Of a stretch of 64,000 nucleotides of DNA, positions 38,371-50,800 are shown in pieces (the first letter of the stretch is position 1; every line of letters begins with the position of its first letter). Under the pieces are notes generated by a model that had not been told where the DNA came from, did not search any database, and saw only the letters and a program-made list of their open reading frames with translations. The translations under genes were made by a program, and so were the position numbers. Origin of the DNA: Zygnema cylindricum (lineage: Eukaryota > Streptophyta > Zygnematophyceae > Zygnematales > Zygnemataceae); the NCBI GenBank assembly GCA_037447655.1, contig JBBHKE010002671.1, forward strand, positions 186,001 to 250,000, written 5' to 3'.

Positions 38371-39390
38371 TAGACGTGAAGTTATGTACTGAACTGTACT
38401 TTCATTACGAAGCCGTACTGTGGCTTTCTTACAAAGATGCAGCGTGTAGGTTGCAGAAAGCGTCGATCGTGCCACGCACTACCTGGTAATATTGTATGTT
38501 TAGAGTTGTGCTAAAAGTTCGATAAAATAACATACTGTGCGCAAATTTCCAGACTGAACTTCGGCGAGACTTTTCCACCATGAGAAATTTACAATTTGTC
38601 AATTTCTCTGTACATGCCGCACGAAATTCTCGCTCGCTATGAACGCAGGTTCGAACCATAGTTCAAAAGTAGGCGTTTATACTGTAGGCCTTTTGTCGGC
38701 GCCCTTATCGTAGGTTGTGCTATGGGCTTTTCATGTGATCATCTTAAATCGCTACTTTGATCAGCGACCGTCTGATTGTCCAAATTTGACAACAGTTCTA
38801 TCGTAAGTTGTGTTATGGGCTCTTTATGTGATCTTCTTAGATCGCTACTTTGATGAAAGACCGTCCAATCGTCCAAAATCTTACCGTTTAAATAAAAAGT
38901 ACATCAAAACTCACAAAAAAATATTTTTTTGTCCGTTTTTTTTTCAAATTTAGACATGACGTTTTATTCTCTATCGATCCATGTGCAACTCAACCCTGTT
39001 ACTATTTTATTTCATTTTGCGGCCAATACAATACGGGTCTTAAGGGTATATTGTATTTTTTGCGTACAATAAGTATATTGTATGGGTGTACTTTCACCTA
39101 CTTTTGATCTATGGTTCAAACATGTGCAAGCCAAAAACAATGTGAAGCACTATGACGAATCCGTACTGTCAGCTTGTTTCCCAGTACTGCAACAGTACTC
39201 TACTGTAGTCAGCGGCATGTAGCGCTTCCAAACATAGATGTCCCATGCGCATAACATGCACAGATTAAACTAACGATTGCTACGTAAAGTGCGCATCAAA
39301 CGATTTCGGAATTTTTAAAATTCGTACCTTATTTTGACTTTCAAATTTCAAAAATTTTAAATATTCAATACCCAAAAAAAATTAAAAGTT
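38371..39390. other. spacer with dispersed repeat family F
   Basis: No gene was seen. The main content is the family F copy at 38710-39107. Confidence 0.5.
38710..39107. repeat. dispersed repeat family F, copy 2 with internal duplication
   Basis: Co-linear with 31328-31626. Its first 85-95 bases are duplicated in tandem (38710-38795 and 38805-38885), each copy containing TATGGGCT, TGTGATC and TTTGATC blocks. This copy therefore starts with an extra unit. Confidence 0.7.
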
Positions 39391-39394
39391 CAAC

Positions 39395-39852
39395 GAACTA
39401 GCAGGGAGCGGCGGAATTTACGGCGTCTCCAACGGCAGCTTCCTTCTGAAGACGGAGTGGAGGACAAAAACACATTCGCGCGCGCAAATGACGCAATACG
39501 ACTCAAGGAAGCCGCCTTGGAGACGCCGCTTGCCGCTAGTTGTTGCAACGAACTAGCGGCGTCTCTAAAAGTTTCAGCGAACTAGCGGCGTCTCTACAAA
39601 TTTTAGCGAACTAGCGGCGAGCGCCGGAATAACGACGTCTTTAAAAAGTTTAGCGAACTAGCGGCGAGCGGCGAAATTTACGGCGTCTCTAGAAATTTCA
39701 GCGAACTAGCGACGAGCGACGGAATTTACGGCGTCTTTAAAAAGTTCAGCGAACTAGCGGCGACCGGCGGAATTTACGGCGTCTCTAAAAAGTTTAGCGT
39801 ACTAGCGACTACCGGCGGAATTTACGGCGTCTCTTAAAAGTTCAGCGTACTA
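39395..39852. repeat. 48-bp satellite array, left part
   Basis: About seven units of 48 bases, each with GAACTAGCGGCGAGCGGCGG followed by AATTTACGGCGTCTCTAAAA. A flanking block with CTTCTGAAGACGGAGTGGAG at 39443-39465 recurs on the other side of the interrupted array at about 40670. The array is cut at 39852 by a MITE and resumes at 40388. Confidence 0.85.
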
Positions 39853-40385
39853 CACCGCGCATCGTTATTAGTGTCATAGTTTAAATAGTGTGGAAGTAAA
39901 TATACCGTCATTGACGCTAATTAAGAATTAAAAAAAAAAAAAAAGGTGTATTCTATTTTCGGTGTTTATGCTAATTTGGGAACAGCAAAAATGGAATATT
40001 CGTTGTACGATTATATACATTAATATATGTATCCGTATAAAATATTATAATCGTACGCCGTCGTGAAATTTAAAATCCATACATGTAAGACTAATTTACG
40101 TGTCAGAACAATCCCGTTTTTTTAGCGCACGATCCTATGCGAGCGCGTCTGATTTAACTCATTTTTTGTAAAATTTTCACTTGAAAAGGTACATTTATGT
40201 ACGGTCTGACATCGACCGTACACCACACTATTTAGATATTATTATAATTCGTCCTTTACGCTATTTTGTACGGTACCTTAATTAACGTCAAGGAAAAATT
40301 AAAATCATGTATCCTATTTGAGGAAAAAAAACCAAATTTTAAGAACCCAAATTAGTGTCGTTGACACTAATAACGATGCGCGGTG
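39853..40385. mobile_element. TA-flanked MITE, family C copy 2, inside the satellite
   Basis: A 533-bp element between TA dinucleotides at 39851-39852 and 40386-40387. The left end CACCGCGCATCGTTATTAG pairs with the inverted right end over about 20 bases with no mismatch. The satellite resumes directly after it, so the insertion is clean. Confidence 0.85.
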
Positions 40386-40440
40386 TAGCGACGAGCGGCG
40401 GAATTTACGGCGTCTCTAAAAATTTCAGTGAACTACAGTA

Positions 40441-40637
40441 CACCGCCAATCGCTATTAGAGTATATAACGCCAATTCGGTGCCCTTTTTTCAAAAAAAAA
40501 AACCTGAAATACAATTAATAACGCTATTTAAGTACGTGGACCATAATCTGCCACGTCTCAGGTACTAAATTAGAATCAATAACGCTAATTGTTTTTTGAC
40601 GCTATTTAATCCTTGACTCTAATAGCGATTGGCGGTG
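40441..40637. mobile_element. TA-flanked MITE, family D, perfect terminal repeats
   Basis: A 197-bp element between TA dinucleotides at 40439-40440 and 40638-40639. Left CACCGCCAATCGCTATTAG plus AGT is repeated perfectly in inverted form at the right end. It is the best-preserved copy in the window and, like its neighbour, sits inside the 48-bp satellite. Confidence 0.9.
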
Positions 40638-40801
40638 TACTGTACTGTAGCGGCGAGCGCCGGAATTTTCCTTCTGAAGACGGAGTGGAGGACAAATAAA
40701 AATACGCGCGCGCAAATGAAGCCGCGTCTTTTTTTTATTTATGTCCATACAACTTTCCGTACAATCTGAGACGTTCGAAATCTACGAAATTTACGAAACT
40801 A

Positions 40802-41303
40802 CACCGCGAATCGTAATTAGAGTAAATTACTCTAATTCGGTCGCTCGAAATTTCGACTATATCACATGAAATAGAGTAGATGATTATAGTTTTTTCATTA
40901 TTCTATTTAAGGTAAAGTTTAATTAGCGTTTTTAATTCTAATACAGGCTGGTTTTAAATAGTGTGGAGTACGGACGACATCCGACCGTAGAAAATTGTAC
41001 TTTATTAAGTGAAAAAGTACAAAAAATGATTTTAATACAGGCCGTTATCATGTAACTGCGTTTTAACAAACCACGTATTGCAAACGTCATAGTGACGATA
41101 AACTGTACGTTTTGCCAAATTCTGTTTGAATACCCTATTTACAGTAGAGGATATTAGCGTGCCAAATTAGAGTACTTAAATAAATTAGATTAAACTTCAT
41201 AGTTGAAAAAGCTCTATCACATAAATTAGCGTTAATTACTCTAATTATTATTTTTAGTTTTTGTACTCTAATTTGTTTATTACTCTAATTACGATTCGCG
41301 GTG
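40802..41303. mobile_element. TA-flanked MITE, family B copy 2
   Basis: A 502-bp element between TA dinucleotides, near-identical to 28654-29154. Ends: CACCGCGAATCGTAATTAG on the left and the same inverted on the right. It ends about 580 bases upstream of the FCA-like start codon, so it lies in the promoter region. Confidence 0.9.
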
Positions 41304-41884
41304 TACTGTACAGAGCGAATAAAAAGTCCAAATCCGTACTAATTTGACTTCTATGCCTCCAAATATTGTCGCACGTTTCGGAGTACAGTACGGTACAATA
41401 TAGTTCGAAGTTGTATGCACAAGGTGCGTGGTGTGTCCATGCCGCATCTGCCGCTGTACTGTACTGTACTGTTTCGTACTGTACTGTACTGTACTTCACC
41501 TGTCTCTGCGCCTCCCGAGAAACCCTAACCATTGCCTGAACGGCTGAACTGCAGAAACTTGTTTCTTGCAGGAGACAGATCGAAACAGAGGGAAAGAGAG
41601 AAAGACGGAGAGAGAGAGAGAGAGAAATAGGGAGAGGGAGAGAGAGGGAAAGAGAGAGGGGGAGAGAGGGAGAGTAATAGAGCGCAAGGACGGGCAACAG
41701 AGCAGAGAAGCAGAGTGACAGGTGAAGCTATAAAAAGAGAGTGAGAGAGATATAGGGAGAGAGGGAGAAAGAGAGAGGGAGGGAGAGAGAGAGAGGGAGA
41801 GAGAGAGAGAGGGAGGGAGAGAGAGGGAGGGAGAGAGAGCGAGGTTCGGGGAGTTCTTTTTTCCCCGTTTTGACAAAGACGCCT
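41304..41884 (+). promoter_or_regulatory. presumed promoter and 5' leader of the FCA-like gene
   Basis: Between the MITE and the start codon lie a GTACT pentamer array (41455-41496) and a GA-rich tract (41595-41840) that would be the transcript leader. No TATA box or transcription start could be assigned. The role is inferred from position. Confidence 0.35.
41455..41496. repeat. (GTACT)n pentamer repeat
   Basis: About eight GTACT units interrupted once by GTTTC, upstream of the FCA-like gene. Confidence 0.85.
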
Positions 41885-44800
41885 ATGGAGGGATCCGCTC
41901 TGACGGACATGTCTACCCCCCCTCCAGGCGTGTTTGAACAAAGGGGGGAGGCAGGAGGAGTAGGAAATGGATTTGGAGGGGGAGGGGGTCAGAAACGAGA
42001 TCACCAGGGACACTATGTGGCACATACGAGGTTTTCAGGTCAGTTTTGGGTATAAATACGGACATAATATGGTGTGAAAAAAGTAATCTTTGTTTGTTTG
42101 CAGGAGAGAGTTTGTTTTTCTTTAATTTTATATTTGTATTAATTGAGAGAGCAGGATGAAAGCGGGTTTTGAAGGATTTTTAGGGTTTTTTGTAGGTTTT
42201 TACAAGTTCATGATAAAGCTGTTTTAGGTTCTTCAAGGATTTGTATGTCTTCTGTGGTTTTCTGAATTTTGTTTAGGATTTTAAAGGTTTTACAAGGCTG
42301 ACGGTCATTTTTCAGTTTTTTTTTGGTTTTTTAAGGCTTCTTAGCGTTTTTTCGTATTTCGTTAGGTTTTTAAAGGGGTTTTCAGTTTCTTGATGTGTTC
42401 GCAACGCTTTCTGAGGCTTTAGAGGATTTTTATGGTTTTATCAGGCTGTTTTACATTTTTTAAGGGTTAGTTTAGGGTTTTTCGTAGCAGATATGTTTTT
42501 TGTTGTTTTTGGCGAGGACGGATTCAACATATCCGGAAGAGGCACTTAAGATGTAAACTAAGATGTTAAAAATTTAAATAAGGTTTTTTTTTTCTGTTTC
42601 TTGTGTTTGAATGTTATTATTATTGCTTGAGGAGGACGGTGTTTGGAATCAAAGGAAGTCAGAAAATGCATTTTTGAAAGAATATAAGTGGGGAAAGGTG
42701 GCGTTTGAAAAAGGGTGAGAGAAGAGGGGAGATAGTTTGGGAGGAGGAGAAATAGGAGGGGGAGAGGAGGAGATGATGTGAAAAGGACAAAGTTGGAGGG
42801 GTTTGCAGTTGTGGAATGATACACAGGTTTGTATTTCTTTTAAGTAATAGTCCTTTAGTTCTTTTGGTTCAGTTGTTTTCAAGCTTTTTAAAAGGGTGTC
42901 TAGGAGTGTGAGAGAGAGGGGGGGAAGGGAGGGGAGGGGGAGGGAGGGGAGGGAGGGGAGGGAGAAGGGGAGGAAGGTAGGAAGGAAGGGGAGGGGAAGA
43001 GATAGGGGAGAGAGGGAGGGGGGGAGAGAGGGAGGGTGAAGGAGGGAGAGAGGAAGAAAAGGAGAATGAAAGGAAGGAAGCGATGGAGGGAGAGGGTGAG
43101 ATTTAGGAAGAGAGTCAGAGAGAAATGGAGAGAGGGAGGTGTGGAAGGTGAGGGCGAGTTGTGGAATAAAAATAATAGGTTGTCAAAGAAGCTTCGAAAG
43201 GTATGAGAGAGAGTGAGAGCGGGTGAGGGAGAGGTGGAGGAAAGAAAGGTTCGTTTGTTTACTGGGATTGAGGATTTCAAAAGATGTTTAGAATCTATCT
43301 TCTAATGTTACCTTTGGGGGGGGGGGTGTCTTCCTGATGCAGAAGAGGGAGGTTATGGGGGGGGTTATAATCCCGGAGGCCACAGAGGAGGTAGTGACAC
43401 TCCTGTGAAGCTGTTTGTGGGATCAGTTCCTCGGACAATCAGAGAAGAGGAGGTAAGGACTTTATTGTTTTTTTCACTTTTATCTGATTTGGTTTAATCA
43501 GTGAAGAGGTTCAAACTTTTTTTCTTTCTCACACTTCTATTGGATTTCGCTTGATTAGAAGAGTAGAGGTGAGAAAATTTGCGTCTGATAGAACTTGATC
43601 TGAATTTTGTGTTTTTTATAGAAGAGGATGTGAGAACGTTTTCTGTGGTACACTTTTGATCTGATTTTTGAATTCTGCTTACCTCTGCTTGTTGTTAACT
43701 TTTTTTATTTTTATTTTTTAGTTTTGATCTGTTCGGTTCTCTTTGGTTTCTGCATGCAAATGCTGTATTACAGTGTGTTTTTGAAAAAAGTATGAAAAAA
43801 GGAAAGCGACTCAGCCAATCAAAAAACCTTGGTCACAAGTGAATGCTTCCTTTTGCAGAACTTATATATTGCCTCTTGTAATCAATTCTGCAGGTGCGGC
43901 CTATGTTTGAGGAGTTTGGGAAGGTAGTGGAGGTTGCGTTAATCAAGGACAAAACGACTGGATTGCAAAGAGGTAACCAAGTTGATATGGATTTTTTGGA
44001 AGAGTGCAAATTGAATTAGGAGTCTTGAGAAAACTGGAGGTAAAGCCAGCCGATTTTCATGGATAGGTTTTTTCAGGTGCTTTTTCATTTTTAATTTCAC
44101 GCCAACAGAAAATATACCCTCGCATCCCGATTGCAGAGACATCCTTTATGTGTTCTTTCGTAAAATGGCTGTCAATATTTTTTGCAGTCCATTTTTAACC
44201 CAAGGTTTTTTGTGCTGAGTTAAAATTAATGATGAGCAAGTGTTTCTAAAAGTATGATCGAGGAATAGTGTAGGGAAACCAGTCTTTTTCCAAAACAATG
44301 TCCCAGAATCAGGAGGGCCACAGCAGGAATCAACTGTCTTCACGTACATATTGGTGCAGGTGCCTCTTATTAGATGTCTGTGACAAATATAAGAACTGGA
44401 ACCACAGTGCTTCCAATATCCAAACCTTCTATAAAATGATAATCTCTAAACGATGACATCGCCTTTCACTCCAGGTTTATTCAGCAGCTAATAATGATGT
44501 CCGTCTGTAGAATGAAGTACAAGCATCTGTAGAATAAAGAAAGCAAGCAGATTACAGTCCTGCTGAATGTTATGTTGAACCCGTTGGTGTTTTTTTTTGA
44601 ATCTATTTAGATGGTCTCATAATATAGCCAGGTTGAAGTGGCAGAACGCTTTTCATCTTTTTTGGCTCTCACTCTTGCCCTATCAGGTCTTTGCTTTTCT
44701 TGATTTCAAAAGTCAGAACTTGAAGTTGTAGGCGGTTTACTGGTGGACCTTTCGTTTATATTGCTGGATTGTTTTGGGCTGCGGAACACTTGTGGATTTT

Positions 44801-47800
44801 GTCAAGGTGTCAGGAATTTTGATGGACAATATGGTACCTCTCAAGCAAGCTTACAACACTTATTGACTTTTCGAAACATGTGTTCATCTGTTGTTTGCGG
44901 TTCTTTTCTGTGGCAGGTTGCTGTTTTGTCAAGTATGGGACAGTGGAGGAAGCAGAAAGGGCAATGCGAGGCCTGAACAACCAGCGGAGTTTACCAGGGG
45001 TATGTTTGATGGAAAGTGGTGATGATGATGATGTTGATGTACAATGATGTTACATGCTATCGGTTGTATCCCTATGTTCTTGAGGGATAAACTGTGTGGA
45101 ATGTATGTGGTGGTGTCTCTGACATGGGATCAATATTTTTCTGCAATTTTGTCTCTTGTCAATTTGGATGGATGGATGGATGGAAATGCAGAGTAATGCT
45201 CCGCTGCAAGTTCGATTTGCTGATGGAGAGCGCGAGCGTCTTGGTGAGTCATGGGATGTGCTGTTTGTTAGGGTTTCTCTACTGGAGGACCAATGAATTC
45301 CTTTGCTATCTTGTCCTATCCTGTTGTGGGTCATGGATGGTCTTCTTGGAAACCCTAATCTTGTGACCATATGGGAATGATCATTGAAATGCCAGGATTC
45401 ATGGTGGGAGATCTGGGTTTTCTTGTCTGTTTCCGTTTTTGTGAAGGCATTGGGGGAGCAACGGAGTTCAAGCTTTTTGTGGGATCCCTCAACAAGTTGG
45501 CGAGTGAGAAGGAGGTTGAAGAGGTGAGAGCTTGAAAGTTGAGCGCACTTTTGATTGGTTTACTAACCTTAAGAGAAATGAAAAAGGCTTTGCTATGGTG
45601 AACTTTTTTTCTATGGTTTAATAAATTTAGAGAATGAGTATGGACTATGGGCATAATTCTGACAATAGACGGATATTGCGGAACTGCTGTCTCATTCTTT
45701 TTGTGATCCAAGATGTTTTTTTTAAAAAGCATTCTTCTGTGAAGATGTCTAATCCATAGGAAGCGGGCTTTAACTTGCAACAAGTTAATGTAATTTGGTT
45801 GGACTTAACTTTTAACAGGCTTAATGTTTTTTTGACTTTGATGCAGATTTTTGCGAAGTATGGCCCGGTCGAAGATGTCTATATTATGCGGGATCAGGAG
45901 AAGAACAGTAGAGGTAGGAATTCCAGAATCCTGTTCAAATCAAAATGTATTCTATTGCAGCAGATGGTGTACATGAGGCTTACTAGACCCTCATGTTGCC
46001 TGGTTTTTTCTTTGGTTTGAGAGAATTTGCAATTTCTGTTGTCTGATGGTCATGGCCCTTTCACCCATTTTCTTGTCAATAATAGACCCGCACTTTATAA
46101 CCGAGTAGTCCTGGATAGCTTTTGATGTCAAATTAAGCATTTTGTCAAGCCAACTTATAAGCACTTTTTGGGGTTGTGCAGCGTCAAATTGGAAACTTGA
46201 GGCCTTGTTGCGAATAAGAGTTGGTTCTGTGAGGCTATTGTCATTCTTTTGTTGTATCTGAAGAGGTGATTAGTTTTTTTTCCTTTGTTTTTGTGGCAGG
46301 ATGTGCGTTTGTGAAATTTTCCTCGAAGGAGGCTGCTCAGGCTGCAATAGAAGGTCTTCATGGCACTTATGTGATGGAGGTCTGTTTTCTTACCATTCTT
46401 CCTTTTCTTATTTAAAGACCAGTTTTTTAGTTTGTAGAATGTGTCAGTACAAAAATTGGGAGAAGAAATTGTGCTTTTTATTACAGCGAGTTGAGATGGC
46501 TATTGTCTGTAGCATTTCTTTTACTTTGAGATTTTTTGTGTTAGCTTGAAGCTAAGCATTTTCATAGGGTTGCGTCTAATAACTATGCAACTAGTCATAT
46601 TTTGGCCAGCTGCTCCATAGGTTCCATACAACCTTTAGTTGAACATTTACATTTATTTGACTGCAACTTTTGATGTATTTTTGGTAACAGGGAATGGACC
46701 AGCCTCTAGCAGTTCGTTTTGCAGACCCAAAACGGCCTCGGGCAGGAGAAACAAGGTTGGATTTTTTCGCTTTATTCTGGTTCATAAATTCTGCTATAGG
46801 TTTAGTCTGAATGAGTTTGTCGCCTTCTATAATTGTGGTGTATTTTTTTCATTTTGTGATGCAGCATTTGCAAACACTGTCCAATGAAAATCTGTCATAT
46901 ATGTGTTAAGAAACCTGGGATCCCAAATCACAATATCTTATGTTGTTTTTACAATTCTGTTGCCTATACATGCTTGGAGATACATCCTTTTCTTATTTTA
47001 ATGGGCCACAGTAAAACACATGCACCTTTTAGGAAAATCCTCCTTACAGATGGCAAGAACATCCAATAAGCGTTTATAAGAGTTAAGCGCTTTTTTTCTT
47101 CTAATTGATGTTTCCCATTTTAATCACAGAACAATTACGTCTTGGCGTAATACACCCTTTCACTCACTCAGAGATGAATGAACTTGTCAAAGCTTGATGC
47201 TAAACAGTACTTATTTGAGTTGTCTTACTTTGTCGCTTTATGTACTTTCTTTTTACTGTTAGTCATGTGCTGAAATTATTTTCATCGGATTTTTTAATCT
47301 GGCAGAGTGGGAGGCCCTGGAGCCGGATTTCAGGGAGGACAACCGTTTTCTCCTCGGGGTAACAGGTGAGGGCTTTTTCTATTTTTTCAGTAAGCTAATG
47401 TATACTCTAGGCATTGAAAACTTTATTTCTTCTTCCTTTTAGTTATGTCAGAGTGGTTGGAATACTGGAGATTTATTGGACTTTATTCAGTGAACATGTC
47501 TTTATTTCAGGTGTTGAAGGCTGGAAAGCTGCTGTCTTTTAGATCTATTTGTATTTGCAACAAAGAGAGTTCTTGTACTATCTTATTGTAAAAAAAGTAG
47601 TTATGCTGCCCACATATTTCAAGGTTTGTTTGATGATGCTCATAGTCATTATATCATGTGTCATTTCAAAAGGGAAAGGTAACGACTAGTTTTTGGACTT
47701 CTAGATTAATTACTGGCGTTTCATATAGAAGACGCTGGATGCCTGATAAACGATTATTGGGCCGATAAACATAGAAATATGTCAGCTATAAATATTGTTA

Positions 47801-50800
47801 AAAAAATTAAAACGTATTTTAACAAGAACGATACATCACAAATCAGTGAGCAATGTACATATATTGTATGTATGAGCGCCCGGGAGCAAAAATTAAAATA
47901 GGGAAACTGCAAAAGCAGGGCAAGTGATGCAAGAAAATACTACTACTTTTTTAATAAGTATGTGTACGGACATACGTCACTGACCACTAGGTACTCTTTT
48001 TTCACTACCTTTTGTACTGCATTGTACATACCCAAATATCGACACCTTTAAACGATCAAGAAAAAGTACGGTATTGCCGATTATGGGGTGTGAAGCCGAT
48101 ACGGTATGGATCCCGACAGATTGCCATCTGTCATTTCTTTAGCCTTGGCTTCCCCTCCCATTTTTTTCTCTCACACTAAATGTTCCACTGTTAATGCACC
48201 TTTTTCTTAATTGCAGAGGTCCTGGTGGTCCCGGAACGCCTGGAGGAGTTAGACCTCCGATGGGAGGGGCACAGACTGGATGGAGACCGATGGCTGCCCC
48301 AGGACCTGGAGTTCCTCCGGGGCCCATTCCCCTCCAAACTGGACCGAGAGGACCTTATGGAGGACCGGTTCCTGCAGGAATGGTAAGTATTGTTTCTGTT
48401 TCTGTATGGGTTGTTCTCTTCTGTATTATTTATTATTGTTTCTGTTTCTGTTTTTTTTACTGTTCCACTCTGAATTGTTTGTTTTGGAGGTATGGGATGC
48501 CGGCCAGTTTGACTTGACGGCCTGTTCTTGTTTAATATGACGTCGCTTATTTGATCAGTAGATTCAATAAGCTTGTATTTCATTTTCTTCTGTTGTTTTC
48601 CTTATTTTTATTATTAACGTAGAGTTTTTGAGTTCTTCCAGGTCATCCATGTGTTAGTGATTAAATATTAGTAGGAAGCTACGCTGCCCAGAACAAAAAG
48701 TCTGAAGGAATTGCTGGTGTAAATGCGATTTTAGATTGTGTAGTATTAATTTAGTGGAGGACGCGGCGAATTGTAATAGTGTTATTAATCTAGTCATAAC
48801 TTTTTCTGGCTGAAAATTAGGATATTGTCTTAATAACACTATTTGAGGCAGTGGACTGCAATTGGACGTGTCTCCCTTCACTAAATTAGAGTCTACATAA
48901 AATTTTTGCATCTACACTGACAATTCCTTTACCCTAGGAGTGATGGGCAGTGAATCTGAATTTATTGTACTAGCAAACTTGTCACTTTTTTTTATATTCA
49001 ACTATTCAAAATTCAGGTTCTTTTAAATTTCATCAGTTAGTTTCGTCAGTGATTTGATAATTTTGCCCTTAGCTTCAGGTGATCGTTGCTTCAGAGTTGT
49101 GGGATGAACTTCCAAAATTCCCATATCGCATATGTTTTGGGATTTTTTATGGTTTTTTAACTTGTCATTTGCTCTATTTGGTTGTTTCTTCCTTTACCTT
49201 GTTACTGAAATTTCGCTATTGTATTTTTTAGGGTATTTGCAGGAACTATATTTTCCCCTTATGTAGTGGAGTTCTATAAATATTGAAACCTGTGAAGCAT
49301 ATCAACCTGTCATTTGTTTTATTTGGTTGTTTTTTAGCTTTCAGGGACTCCGTTTGGGAGAGATGCATATTGTAGATTTTATAGGGTTTCTTATGGTTTT
49401 CAAACTTGTGTTCTGTTTTTTTTTTTGCTCTTTTTTTTGCTTTTAGGGTCCCCCTATGGGAGGTCCTATGGGGCAAATGCATATATCCGGAGCACCACTT
49501 TCTGGAGTCGTTCCTACGAGTATGGGGGGACCCGGAATGATGACGGGGCAAGGGTATTTTGAGCGACTTCCTATTCCTTTATTCTTTCTTTCACTTGTTT
49601 CTTATTTCAACTCCCATCCTTTGAACGACCAGTCTATATCCTCTAGAATTTTTCTTTCTCTTTCTCTTTTCTCTTCTTGTCTGTCTGTCTCTCTTTTCCT
49701 CTCTGTTTGAAACCTTTATGACTTTCTCCCCCAATCTTTTCGTATGCCAGCGGCTTAGGTCTTCGAGAACATTCTTATATCTCACCTTTTTCTTTCTCTC
49801 CGTCCCTCTTTCCCCACTCTCTTTCTCTCCTCTTGCCTCTCCAGATTTGTTGATTGAGCCTTGATACTCTTCAAATTAATCTTTATCCCTCTCTTCTCTC
49901 TGTTTCTGCCTCTCCCTCCTCTTCCCTTTTGTTTAGCCTTAAGCAGGCCCCCATGCAGCCCCAGCAGCTGCCGCCTCAGCAGATGTATGCGCCTCCCCAG
50001 CAGCAGCAGCAGCCCATGGTGGCGCCTCAGCAAGTCTGTCTCTTCTCTCGTTTTCGTCCTCCTGCAGTCCCTTTCCTTCTGTTTTATCTCTTCTGTCTGT
50101 GTCATTCTCGCTTGTGTCTATTCCATTATTTCTGTTCTGTTTTCATTTCTGTTCTGTTTCCGCCTCTTTTTTCTGTTTCGTTCGCTTCTGATCTGTTTCA
50201 TTCTCGTTTGTTGTGTTTCATTTTCTGTTCTGTTCTATTTAATGTTGTACATCGTATCTAATTTTTTGAAAGTATCACAATACGATGTAAACGCTGTATT
50301 GGTCAAGGCATGGCAGGTTCTGTATCACAATGCAATACAAGATACGATGTAGTACCTAATTGTATCGCGATACACACTCACGACGTAGAAATTTGATCTA
50401 CCTTTCAACACTAGGACGTACTGTATAGGGCTATAAGAACGCATGTTCTCATTGTAATAATGTGAACCTGACAGATGGACAGCAACATTTTTTGGTGACA
50501 GTTAGACTAATATATCATATTTATCCCATATGACACGTCGACACGCATTAAGGTGTCCTCGACTTTGTAGTCAGATTACCAGATCTGCAAAACCTCGCGA
50601 TTCTTTGACGTACTTTTGCTTTCTAGTTTTTGTTTCCCTTTCTCGTTCCCTTTTCCTTTCCCTTTCCTTTCCCTTTCCCTTTTGTCTCCCTTTCCCTCTC
50701 TCTTCCTTCCCTATTCAAGAGAGCCATTGGGTTAGCATTTTTAACCTTCCTTTTTACTTATCCTCTCCCTCCCCTCTCCCTCTTTCTCTTTTTTCTGCTC

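Noticed and set aside
41870-41884. TTG start five codons upstream of the FCA-like ATG
   Set aside because: A plant nuclear gene would be expected to use ATG, and 41885 is the first one in frame.
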